From CAZVPF01 sp964628195 (GTDB lineage: Bacteria; Planctomycetota; Phycisphaerae; Sedimentisphaerales; Anaerohalosphaeraceae), in assembly GCA_964628195.1 (NCBI GenBank), contig CAZVPF010000025.1, positions 1-40,894 on the forward strand: a stretch of 40,894 bases of DNA. The letters run 5' to 3'. Positions 34,642 to 40,894 of the stretch are shown piece after piece. The translations under genes were made by a program, and so were the position numbers. The notes beneath the pieces were generated by a model. That model had not been told where the DNA came from. It did not search any database and was given only the letters and a program-made list of their open reading frames with translations. Numbering within the stretch: the stretch's first letter is position 1; every line of letters starts with the position of its first letter.

Positions 34642-35592
34642 TTACAGAGTAGTTATTTCGTTTAAATTTAAAAAATCCTTTGTCCATGAGAAAGATGTTA
34701 AGCGAAGCTTAAATTGACCGTCCAGCCCTGTGACACCTGACATATAATTCTTGCCATTATGTTCAATAACCTCATGAGCGAAACCTGTACCAATTCCCTC
34801 ATAGGTTTCACCCTTCAAGGCAATACCGGATAAAAAAGGAAGAGGCTTTATCGAATGATAATTCAGGGGGTCTTCACTTATTCCATAATGCCAGTTAAGA
34901 ATTAAAATAAAATTACCACTTATTGGATGCTTGATTACAAAAGGGCTTTCACACGGATTAAAAACATGCTTGCTTCCGGGTATAACTGCTGCGTTTCCTG
35001 AATTAGTCCAACTCTTTAGATCTTTGCTTTCTGCAGTTCCTACAGCATATTGCCCATCCCCAATCATAGTTTCTTCAATTGTATAATACAGCAGCCATCG
35101 TTCATGAATTTCATCATAGATAACATGCGGATCTCTGCCTCTGATAGGCTCACCGTCGGTTACGATTATTCCACGGTCCGCAATTTCTTCTGGAATATCC
35201 CAGTTAAATAGATCTTTGCTTACCGCCATATATATACTTTCCCTGTGACCGTCATAGTTGAAATCAGGCTGCTTGTTGGGATGTCTCCATCCGGAATAAA
35301 ACATATAGAACAGATCGTGATCGCCTTTTACGATAAATGGTGCAACGGCCATATGTTCATCATAAGAGCCCTTTTTGCCGCTTGCTTTTAAGGGATGCCC
35401 GTGCATTTGCCAGTTTATTAAATCACTGCTGCTGCTGTGTGAGATGCGTTCTTCGTGACCGGCATCCAGCCAGGAATAGCCGATCCCTCCTGAAATACTA
35501 AAAAGATGCCATCTGGTTTCATGATAGAAAAAACAATGGTCTTTAATATATTCGCCAGGCGGTGCGTAACGTACCTTTTCGATGAGACTCAT
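34642..35592 (-). CDS. GH32/GH43-like five-bladed beta-propeller glycosidase
   Basis: Cytoplasmic-looking protein of 316 residues with no signal peptide. It has repeated blade motifs (DHCFFYHETRWHLF, DLFYMFYSGW, SIYMAVSKDLFNWD, RWLLYYT, FVIKHPISGNFIL). GRDPHVIY resembles the RDP motif, and NPCESPFVI the E-C/S-P motif, of GH32/GH68/GH43 propellers, so glycoside hydrolysis or phosphorolysis (GH130-like) is plausible but the family is unsettled. The coding DNA is visibly AT-richer than its neighbours, suggesting recent acquisition. It has no clear Shine-Dalgarno; a TATAAT lies at 35619 on the minus strand with a poor -35. It may form a unit with the URO-D-like gene upstream. Confidence 0.6.
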   Translation of the reverse strand: MSLIEKVRYAPPGEYIKDHCFFYHETRWHLFSISGGIGYSWLDAGHEERISHSSSSDLINWQMHGHPLKASGKKGSYDEHMAVAPFIVKGDHDLFYMFYSGWRHPNKQPDFNYDGHRESIYMAVSKDLFNWDIPEEIADRGIIVTDGEPIRGRDPHVIYDEIHERWLLYYTIEETMIGDGQYAVGTAESKDLKSWTNSGNAAVIPGSKHVFNPCESPFVIKHPISGNFILILNWHYGISEDPLNYHSIKPLPFLSGIALKGETYEGIGTGFAHEVIEHNGKNYMSGVTGLDGQFKLRLTSFSWTKDFLNLNEITTL

Positions 35593-35663
35593 TTAACATC
35601 GCATCCGTAAAGTGGTTTATTATACCTTTATTCGCTCACAGGAAACGTTTGTTCCGGTTTACT

Positions 35664-36824
35664 CTAACTTAGCTCCGCCCTGAGCTTCTCGCAATAATAA
35701 CGTACATTGTCCCATTCCGCGTCCGGAGCTATCCGGTGGTCGGGACATGGAATATAACCCCCAAGCTCAACAAGCGGCTTGAGCCTTTCGATCTCCTCGT
35801 CGACTGCTTTTCGGTCGCGCGAAAAGACAACCTTGTTCATTCCGCCTACCCCGCGAACCTCTTTGCCGTATTTTTCCCGCCAGGGCGCAATGCTCGCGTT
35901 CCAGGTCCCCACCTCCATCGGGAACATCGTGTTAACCCCGTTTTCAAGCCATATCGGAACCAGCGAGTCGATCAGGCCGTCACAGTCCAGCGAAATAATA
36001 TTAACCCCGTAACTGTTAAGAAGATCGCTTATCCTCTTATAATGTGGGCCCACCTTCTCGGCAAACCAGCCCGGCTCGACAAGCGGACCGTTCTTGAAGC
36101 AGATGTCTTCCCAGTAATGGCCGAAGTCAAATTTCGCGCCCTTCTTAAGCGTATACTCTGCCTGCTCGTAACATAAGTTACCGACAGTCTCGACTATCTC
36201 ATCCATAAGCTCCGGGTCGTCGATTTTCAGGTAACTCATCCCCACAACCCCAAGCCAGTTGCGTATCTTCCCGAGCAGACTGCCCACCATAAGCCCCAGC
36301 GGGTACTGCCTGTTTTCAGTGTCTTTAAGAAAATCCAAACCGCCCTGATCAAAGGTGATAAATTCAGCCCCGGTATTGACAGTCCCTTTGGTAATCCTAT
36401 CCTCGCTGAAAGCAAGCCTCGGTTTGTAATGCTCCTCCCAGCTCTTCCGATCGGTGAGAGTGTGCGCGATCTCCGACGGGATGGACCCCGCCTCGTCTTT
36501 TTGTAAAACGACAACACCGTCACTGTCTAAAAACTCTCTTGACCCGTCCTCATGCACCTTCATAACTTTCTGTTCAAAAGGAGGACTCAGCAGGTTATAA
36601 TTCGTTGGAAAAGTGTTGAACCAGTTGAAGTCGAACCCGAGCTTGTCGGATATTGTCCGGTCTACCGGCGTGTTGTCCGACCAGCTTTTTGCAAGGTCCA
36701 TGCTGATATGCCCTTCGTTGGCCCATTTTATCAGGGTTTCATGCCAGTAACCGAAGTGGACAATAGGAAAGGTACTGTAATCTTCATAATTCAGGATTGC
36801 AAGTGCCTCTTCTCTCATACTCAT
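35664..36824 (-). CDS. uroporphyrinogen decarboxylase family protein, divergent member
   Basis: TIM-barrel protein of 386 residues in the URO-D superfamily. ATG 36824 has AAGGAG six bases upstream. Characteristic pieces are FDFNWFNTFP, WEDICFKNGPLV, ISLDCDGLIDSLVPIWLENGVN and the C-terminal GGYIPCPDH. Unlike the member at 17350, the H-x-C zinc motif is replaced by LDCDG, and no FCGN follows, so its metal site and reaction probably differ. Such proteins are frequent and expanded in Phycisphaerae next to sugar-degrading genes; true HemE function is unlikely. It lies 27 bases after the VanZ-like gene on the same strand. Confidence 0.75.
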   Translation of the reverse strand: MSMREEALAILNYEDYSTFPIVHFGYWHETLIKWANEGHISMDLAKSWSDNTPVDRTISDKLGFDFNWFNTFPTNYNLLSPPFEQKVMKVHEDGSREFLDSDGVVVLQKDEAGSIPSEIAHTLTDRKSWEEHYKPRLAFSEDRITKGTVNTGAEFITFDQGGLDFLKDTENRQYPLGLMVGSLLGKIRNWLGVVGMSYLKIDDPELMDEIVETVGNLCYEQAEYTLKKGAKFDFGHYWEDICFKNGPLVEPGWFAEKVGPHYKRISDLLNSYGVNIISLDCDGLIDSLVPIWLENGVNTMFPMEVGTWNASIAPWREKYGKEVRGVGGMNKVVFSRDRKAVDEEIERLKPLVELGGYIPCPDHRIAPDAEWDNVRYYCEKLRAELS

Positions 36825-36851
36825 TTTATTCTCCTTACCACGTACTAAATC

Positions 36852-37670
36852 TTATATGCTTTTTTCGGATGCGATGTTTTTCAATTCCCTGCCGGGCAGA
36901 AAAGTTACCCACGAACATATCACTGAAAGGCTGATGCCTGTTAGCGCTGTAAACACATCCCAGAACCAGACATGCTCGCCGCTGTAAACGCTCACACCTT
37001 TAACCAACCCAAGGAATAGGACCGGCACCGCGAAAGCCAAAACCAGCCACCGCCACCCTTGGTCTATGCTGATATACTTTTGCGACTGATGCACCCATAC
37101 CAGTGCAAAAAATGCGTATGCGCAAAAGTGGAACGCGATATTTATCAATTCGCTTGACATAACAATATATGTCCTCGAAAGGTTTGTAATAATAAAGATC
37201 ACAATGCCCGTCACCCATAGCAGCCCCGCCCAGAAGTAGCACGCTGTGAATATCGCCAAACTAACCAGCGTCCCTGCCATATTCGCCCCGAAGTCCATTA
37301 CATCGGCGTGTCTTCCGACAAACATCTGCAAAAGCTCGTCAAATATCCCGTAACCTGCTACCAGCCCAACTACCAGCCACGCTTTAACCCTCTTCCAGTT
37401 GACACGATCAAAAGGGCTTATCGCCGTCCAAACGAAAAAAACAAGACAAAGATAAGCCGTAAAATGAAGGGCCTTATCGCTCAGACCGCTCCTTGCGACC
37501 CACCCGGGCAGATTTATCGCCGGGATATGAGTCGCTATAAAAATGGCCGGCCAGTAAACAGCCAAACCGATAAGCACGTATTTATGACGTTTTTGCATAA
37601 AACCCGGTTTTTGGGGTACAAACTGTCTTGCCGCCGGAACCGTTCCGGAAAAGTCTTTTATTTTCGGCAT
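36852..37670 (-). CDS. VanZ-like family membrane protein
   Basis: Membrane protein of 272 residues with seven or so hydrophobic segments. The VanZ hallmark SDKALHFTAYLCLVFF and the helix YGIFDELLQMFVGRHADVMDFGANMAGTLVS, with conserved acidic and asparagine residues, are intact in the first half. A second half with further helices lies outside the core domain. VanZ proteins are linked to teicoplanin or lipopeptide resistance, but most are of unknown role. The start ATG 37670 lacks a Shine-Dalgarno; M25 is an alternative. Confidence 0.78.
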   Translation of the reverse strand: MPKIKDFSGTVPAARQFVPQKPGFMQKRHKYVLIGLAVYWPAIFIATHIPAINLPGWVARSGLSDKALHFTAYLCLVFFVWTAISPFDRVNWKRVKAWLVVGLVAGYGIFDELLQMFVGRHADVMDFGANMAGTLVSLAIFTACYFWAGLLWVTGIVIFIITNLSRTYIVMSSELINIAFHFCAYAFFALVWVHQSQKYISIDQGWRWLVLAFAVPVLFLGLVKGVSVYSGEHVWFWDVFTALTGISLSVICSWVTFLPGRELKNIASEKSI

Positions 37671-37741
37671 AATTTAATATCATGGCATTGTAAGAGTTTT
37701 GTTGGCCGATGCAAGTTTAACCGCAAAAAAAGGAGTTTGAC

Positions 37742-38266
37742 ATGGCAAAAGCACTCAAAAAGGTCGCAATGATAATCGCTAAGGAAAGATTTCGTGACGA
37801 GGAACTGTTCGACACACAAAAGGCCCTTGACGCAGCCGGCGTAAGGACCACCGTTGTAAGTTCCCAAATGGGCGACAGACCTGGCAAAATGGGAGGAACC
37901 GCTCACGCCGAGATGCTGCTGAAAGAGCTAAATGCCGATGATTTCGACGCTGTCGCCTTCGTGGGAGGCGAAGGAGCGATGGAGTATTACGAGAACCTCA
38001 AGGCCCATGCTCTTGCAAAGGAAATGGACAGGCAGCAAAAAGTAGTGGCCGCAATATGCATAGCCCCGAGGATACTCGCAAATGCCGGCCTGTTAAAGGG
38101 CAAAAAGGCAACCTGTTACGAGTCAGAGGCACAGAATATTGCAAATCTCGGAGCTGAGTTCATCGAAACTGACGTCGTACGGGACGGCAGAATAATAACC
38201 GGCTCCGGCCCGCACGCAGCGGCAAAATTCGGCCGGACAATCGCAGAAGCGTTAAATGAGGAATAA
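37742..38266 (+). CDS. DJ-1/PfpI family protein
   Basis: Class I glutamine amidotransferase-like protein of 174 residues. The nucleophile-elbow cysteine C106 sits in AAICIAPRIL, the conserved glutamates are in AKERFRDEEL (E15, E20, E21), and VAFVGGEGAMEY precedes it. The family covers protease/chaperone, glyoxalase/deglycase and redox functions; which applies here is not clear. AGGAG is six bases before ATG. Divergent from the VanZ-like gene. Confidence 0.87.
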   Translation: MAKALKKVAMIIAKERFRDEELFDTQKALDAAGVRTTVVSSQMGDRPGKMGGTAHAEMLLKELNADDFDAVAFVGGEGAMEYYENLKAHALAKEMDRQQKVVAAICIAPRILANAGLLKGKKATCYESEAQNIANLGAEFIETDVVRDGRIITGSGPHAAAKFGRTIAEALNEE

Positions 38267-38282
38267 TGACACTCCCAACAGC

Positions 38283-39110
38283 TTACTTAACGAAAGGCGG
38301 TTCACCCTGGATTGACCCGATTATCTCAAGGGCCTTTTGCACATTGTCCTTTTCGCCACGGAAAACAAGCCTCACCGAGCCCTGGGCCCCGCCTATGCCG
38401 CCCGCCGCCTGCTGAACCGCCTCGACATCCGCCAGAACCTTAAGCGACTCTATCTCCGTGAATATGTCTCCGTTAAGAAGGAACATCGAGTAAACCGTGT
38501 TAAGCTCCTCCACCGGCTGCTGCGACATATTAACTATGTCTACCATGTTCCCGGCAATTTGCTTTTCAAGTCCCACCGGTATCACAAAATGAGCCTTCCT
38601 CGCAACGCTGTAAGGAAAAACCGTCCCCGTTGTCCCCGCCGACCTGCTGCCGATCAGAACCCCCGCCAGTTTATTCTCGTAGTCAAGGGCGTTTGCCCCT
38701 TTGACAACAACGTCGCCCGCTTCAAGCTTTTCCACTGCCTCAGCAAGGGTCATGTCCTTTTGCCATTTGCCATTGACAAGGATTATCTCACCGATACCTG
38801 CCCCTGCTTCGAGCTTTTTGCCTCCCTTTTCCGGGTACACCCTGCCCAGAACGTAAGCGGAATGATCGATCTTTTGCCCCGTCAGTTCCTCCGCGACATA
38901 GGTGTTCGTCGTACCCTTGCAGATTATCACCATGCCGTCTTCAAGGGCTTTTTTCACCTGCTCGCTTTGAGCGACCCCTTTAGCTATAAGTCTCTTGCTC
39001 TCGGCGACAGTAAGAACCGCCTGTGCCTGAAAAACTTTTTCCCTGCCCGGCCAGAAATTAAACGCACCGGCAATAACCACTCCCGCGGTAAGCAAAGCTA
39101 ACCCTTTCAT
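38283..39110 (-). CDS. membrane-anchored or secreted protein of unknown family
   Basis: Protein of 275 residues starting MKGLALLTAGVVIAGAFNF, a signal anchor or signal peptide. ATG 39110 has AAGGGG upstream. I do not recognise the family. A segment KALEDGMVIICKGTTNTYVAEEL, then DVVVKGANALD, GVLIGSRSAGTTG and FVIPVGLEKQI, is reminiscent of the sugar-phosphate-binding glycine-rich loops of DeoR C-terminal or LUD-like (ISOCOT) folds. The last 60 residues (LKVLADVEAVQQAAGGIGG to SIQGEPPFVK) form a small alpha/beta unit. The enzyme role is speculative. It converges with the DJ-1 gene 16 bases away. Confidence 0.6.
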   Translation of the reverse strand: MKGLALLTAGVVIAGAFNFWPGREKVFQAQAVLTVAESKRLIAKGVAQSEQVKKALEDGMVIICKGTTNTYVAEELTGQKIDHSAYVLGRVYPEKGGKKLEAGAGIGEIILVNGKWQKDMTLAEAVEKLEAGDVVVKGANALDYENKLAGVLIGSRSAGTTGTVFPYSVARKAHFVIPVGLEKQIAGNMVDIVNMSQQPVEELNTVYSMFLLNGDIFTEIESLKVLADVEAVQQAAGGIGGAQGSVRLVFRGEKDNVQKALEIIGSIQGEPPFVK

Positions 39111-39223
39111 TTTTCCCCTTTCGACAACATCCGTTCAGATTTATCATTATTATATCTTATATCACGATGCGGTGCGATGACAGGGTAATTTTGGTGTGAT
39201 GTAAGTTTCTTTTGCGGAGGTGC

Positions 39224-39708
39224 TTAGTTGCTGCCGCCTTTGTAGACAAGATTGATAGAGATCGGGTGGTCTCCTGCTTTAGCGTAGATACAGGTCTTCT
39301 GACAGCTTATACCAACTGAAGGCTTGACGTTCTTACCGCAAACCACGGTCGGCACCGATATTTCTATATCCCCCACGCTGTCCAGAAGCCGCGATTTAAG
39401 GCCTCCGGTCAGCAGGTTCGTTATCTCGCCAAGAGCGTCCTGCACTTCCGCTTCGTCAATTTCGTCGTCTTCTTCCATCATCATCATGCTTTTGGCAAGA
39501 GCCCGGGCGGTCTGGTCAATGCAGTTCAGTACAACCGCGCCCTCTAAAGGTCCGGTATCGACCCGGATATGAAACAATTGGCTGCTTCTGTGTCATTTTC
39601 TGCCGTATTATCGGTTCCGCACCGTTCGATGTCCATCATGACGGTCGTTTCAAATGCTTCCGCGGCGCTTTCCCAGAGGCTTTCGACAAGCAAATTCTCA
39701 TCAACCAT
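39224..39708 (-). pseudogene. CheX-like chemotaxis phosphatase, interrupted by a one-base frameshift
   Basis: The C-terminal part (39224-39577) contains QDALGEITNLLTGGLKSRL, the D-x3-E-x2-N signature of CheC/CheX CheY-P phosphatases. The expected N-terminal part is present upstream in a different frame: ATG 39708 (AAGG seven bases upstream) encodes MVDENLLVESLWESAAEAF and later FISGSI, reaching a stop near 39548. Adding one G to CCGGACC near 39552 joins both halves into one protein of about 162 residues, the usual CheX length. So there is a single-base deletion, either a true mutation or a sequencing/assembly error. A shortened product from 39577 would lack the first helix. Confidence 0.75.
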
Positions 39709-39828
39709 TGTTCGGCCTTATTTTTAGCATGAAAGTTGAAATATTACGCTTATTGCTGATATCGGCAAAAAAATCCGCCCGCATAATGAAAACACGCATT
39801 TTAGCCCCAAAAAGAGTATGAAATATGC

Positions 39829-39857
39829 TTGTATATAGAACTGAAGCAGGGTAAAAT
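39829..39857 (+). promoter_or_regulatory. promoter of tRNA-Pro
   Basis: TTGTAT (39829-39834) and TAAAAT (39852-39857) with a 17-base spacer; the -10 ends 11 bases before the tRNA. Confidence 0.5.
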
Positions 39858-39868
39858 ATATTTTTTAC

Positions 39869-39943
39869 CGGGGCGTGGCGCAGTTTGGCTAGCGCGCATG
39901 ACTGGGGGTCATGAGGTCGCAGGTTCAAGTCCTGTCGCCCCGA
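39869..39943 (+). tRNA. tRNA-Pro (GGG anticodon)
   Basis: Full cloverleaf: acceptor CGGGGCG/CGCCCCG with discriminator A at 39943, D arm GCGC...GCGC, anticodon stem CATGA/TCATG around loop CTGGGGG (anticodon GGG), T arm GCAGG-TTCAAGT-CCTGT. No CCA is encoded, so the cca product must add it. Its last 10 bases begin a 172-bp sequence that is repeated at 40566. Confidence 0.95.
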
Positions 39944-40105
39944 TTTTTGCCATTGGCAAAAATCAGAGCAGTAGAGTGTAGAAAGGAGAAAGTAGAAAAA
40001 ATCGGTTAACGCTAAGAAAAACCACCATTATTCCCAATAAAAGTATACTCTACTGCGGTCTCCTCTCTACTCTCTACTTTCAAAGCAAACACCTAATTGG
40101 CTTTC
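39934..40105 (+). repeat. 172-bp direct repeat, copy 1
   Basis: Identical base for base to 40566-40737 (offset 632). It contains the last 10 bases of tRNA-Pro, a long hairpin, purine- and pyrimidine-rich inverted segments, and the first 9 bases of the four-helix-bundle gene. Homology breaks sharply on both sides (T versus A on the left, G versus A on the right). Confidence 0.95.
39942..39964 (+). terminator. hairpin at the tRNA-Pro 3' end
   Basis: GATTTTTGCCA and its complement TGGCAAAAATC form an 11-bp stem around a single T. The left arm includes the last two bases of the tRNA. No T-run follows, so it may be a processing or recombination signal as much as a terminator. The same hairpin occurs at 40574-40596. 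Confidence 0.45.
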
Positions 40106-40458
40106 GCTTTTGAAAAACTTTTTGTTTACCCCAAAGCCGTCGACTTTGCCGACAAGGTTTGTGTCGCAACTTCAGAATTTTCCAAAGGCTATTATTATCC
40201 CCATGACCAACTAAACCGAGCATCTTTATCAGTCGCTGCTAACATCGATGAGGGCAATGGTCGATTCACAAAAAATGACCGAAAACACTTTTTCGGTATT
40301 GCTCGCGGTTCTGCGCAGGAATGTGTGCCCTTACTGGAATTAGCTCTTAGGCGAGGTTTTCTAAACACAGAACATATGCCTTTTTGAAAGGCAATTTGGA
40401 AGAAATTGCAAAAATGTTATCCGGCCTTATTAGCGGTTTAGAAAATCGCAAAATATAA
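40097..40458 (+). pseudogene. four-helix-bundle (S23/23S-IVS-type) protein gene, frameshifted near its end
   Basis: Frame from TTG 40097 encodes FEKLFVYPKAVDFADKVC, then LNRASLSVAANIDEGNGRF, FFGIARGSAQECVPLLELA: the S23-type four-helix-bundle family (TIGR02436-like) related to diversity-generating-retroelement Avd proteins. The frame stops at 40387 after TEHMPF. One more T in the TTTTT at 40380-40384 would restore LKGNLEEIAKMLSGLISG, the expected last helix, ending at 40458 for about 120 residues, the usual family length. Hence a one-base deletion, sequencing error or -1 slippage. The start lies within the direct repeat. Function of this family is unknown; some members bind nucleic acid. Confidence 0.75.
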
Positions 40459-40565
40459 GCGGTTTATGCGTACTTTCCCATAAGTCCTTGTAATAGCTGA
40501 AATTCTGTACTATTATCCAGACTTATTTTTAGGAAAGCATTGAGCAGCGGTTCAAACGAAGGACA
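40459..40565 (+). other. spacer between cassette 1 and the second direct repeat
   Basis: 107 bases without a gene. Its last part contains GCAG and GGTTCAA before the repeat, faintly like a decayed T arm of the tRNA, with extra bases; this could be chance. Confidence 0.4.
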
Positions 40566-40737
40566 GTCGCCCCGATTTTTGCCATTGGCAAAAATCAGAG
40601 CAGTAGAGTGTAGAAAGGAGAAAGTAGAAAAAATCGGTTAACGCTAAGAAAAACCACCATTATTCCCAATAAAAGTATACTCTACTGCGGTCTCCTCTCT
40701 ACTCTCTACTTTCAAAGCAAACACCTAATTGGCTTTC
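40566..40737 (+). repeat. 172-bp direct repeat, copy 2
   Basis: Exact second copy of 39934-40105, beginning with the tRNA-Pro 3' end sequence GTCGCCCCGA but without a tRNA before it. The same hairpin and inverted segments are present. Confidence 0.95.
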
Positions 40738-40862
40738 ACATTCGAAAGCTAATGGTTTACCAGGGAAAAATCGACTTAACCGACAAAGTTTGTGACCTGA
40801 GGTCTGATTTTCCCAATGGGTATATTATCTGCGATACCCTTCAGGAAATTTCACTGCCGTAA
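40729..40862 (+). pseudogene. decayed second four-helix-bundle gene fragment
   Basis: Starts at the same TTG position as copy 1. The frame hits TAA after 7 codons, yet a shifted frame reads VYQGKIDLTDKVC and SDFPNGYIICD, parallel to VYPKAVDFADKVC and SEFSKGYYYPHD of copy 1. It ends at a stop near 40862. So it is a diverged, broken relative whose upstream 172 bases are nevertheless identical to copy 1. Confidence 0.65.
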
Positions 40863-40894
40863 AATCCTAATACCTGCCGTGTTTCTCAGCCAGT

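Noticed and set aside
39224..39708. Programmed frameshifting in the CheX-like gene
   Set aside because: The shift point CCG GAC has no slippery repeat that allows re-pairing after a -1 slip, so a deletion or error is simpler.
40097..40458. A 23S rRNA intervening sequence
   Set aside because: The four-helix-bundle gene is of the IVS type, but the flanks are a tRNA and a spacer, not 23S rRNA.
39934..40737. The repeats as integron attC sites or CRISPR repeats
   Set aside because: No attC core pair (GTTRRRY with matching inverse core), no integrase in view, and only two 172-bp copies spaced 632 bases apart, far from CRISPR geometry.

Overview
The window is a roughly 41 kb chromosomal fragment of a bacterium that looks like a planctomycete, most plausibly class Phycisphaerae (Sedimentisphaerales-like). 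This is inferred from an HYExAFE-type protein next to hisS, a huge secreted C25 peptidase ending in a dockerin-like segment, several glycoside hydrolases including a DUF5703-type lipoprotein, and two URO-D/MtaA-like proteins. The neighbourhood is mixed housekeeping and accessory, with mostly tight sigma70-type promoters (TTGACT-17-TATAAT class). Both window ends fall in likely repeated DNA (a tRNA-Ala cut by the left edge, and a direct-repeat array at the right edge), as if assembly had broken there.

Layout. 1-5265 (minus): tRNA-Ala, cca, rsmD, bioB, an HYExAFE protein with a PD-(D/E)XK-like core, hisS and a YkgJ-type cysteine-cluster protein, tightly packed and partly translationally coupled. 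5419-16161 (plus): a DUF5703 lipoprotein, then aspartate aminotransferase, a 1062-residue GT-C-like membrane protein, a GT2 polyprenyl-phosphate glycosyltransferase, alanine racemase, and a gamma-glutamylcyclotransferase domain fused to a possible amidoligase-like domain. 16188-26054: malate dehydrogenase (minus), a URO-D/MtaA-like protein (plus), a 1.6k-residue gingipain-like peptidase (minus) and a GH36 alpha-galactosidase (plus). 26289-30666: PilZ protein, glycine-zipper lipoprotein, dapB, an orphan precorrin-2 dehydrogenase-like gene that appears leaderless, rplU without rpmA, and a GAF-GGDEF diguanylate cyclase.

31025-33533 is a compact motility-regulator operon: a MerR-type DNA-binding protein, an unknown 137-residue protein, FlhG and sigma-28 FliA. 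Its promoter carries a perfect 24-bp palindrome over the -10 box. dapF follows. The minus-strand run 34642-37670 has a GH32/GH43-like beta-propeller protein of lower GC, a second URO-D-like protein and a VanZ-like protein. Then come a DJ-1/PfpI protein, an unknown secreted or anchored protein and a CheX-like gene with a one-base frameshift.

The most unusual part is the right end. tRNA-Pro(GGG) is followed by a 632-bp unit (tRNA 3' end, strong hairpin, purine/pyrimidine inverted repeats, a four-helix-bundle S23-type gene). The first 172 bp of that unit recurs exactly at 40566-40737, followed by a decayed relative of the same gene. This looks like a tRNA-anchored tandem cassette array that runs off the window. 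Themes that tie the window together are c-di-GMP/motility control (PilZ, GGDEF, FlhG, FliA, CheX), cell-wall precursor supply (alr, dapB, dapF, aspartate aminotransferase) and polysaccharide/protein degradation.
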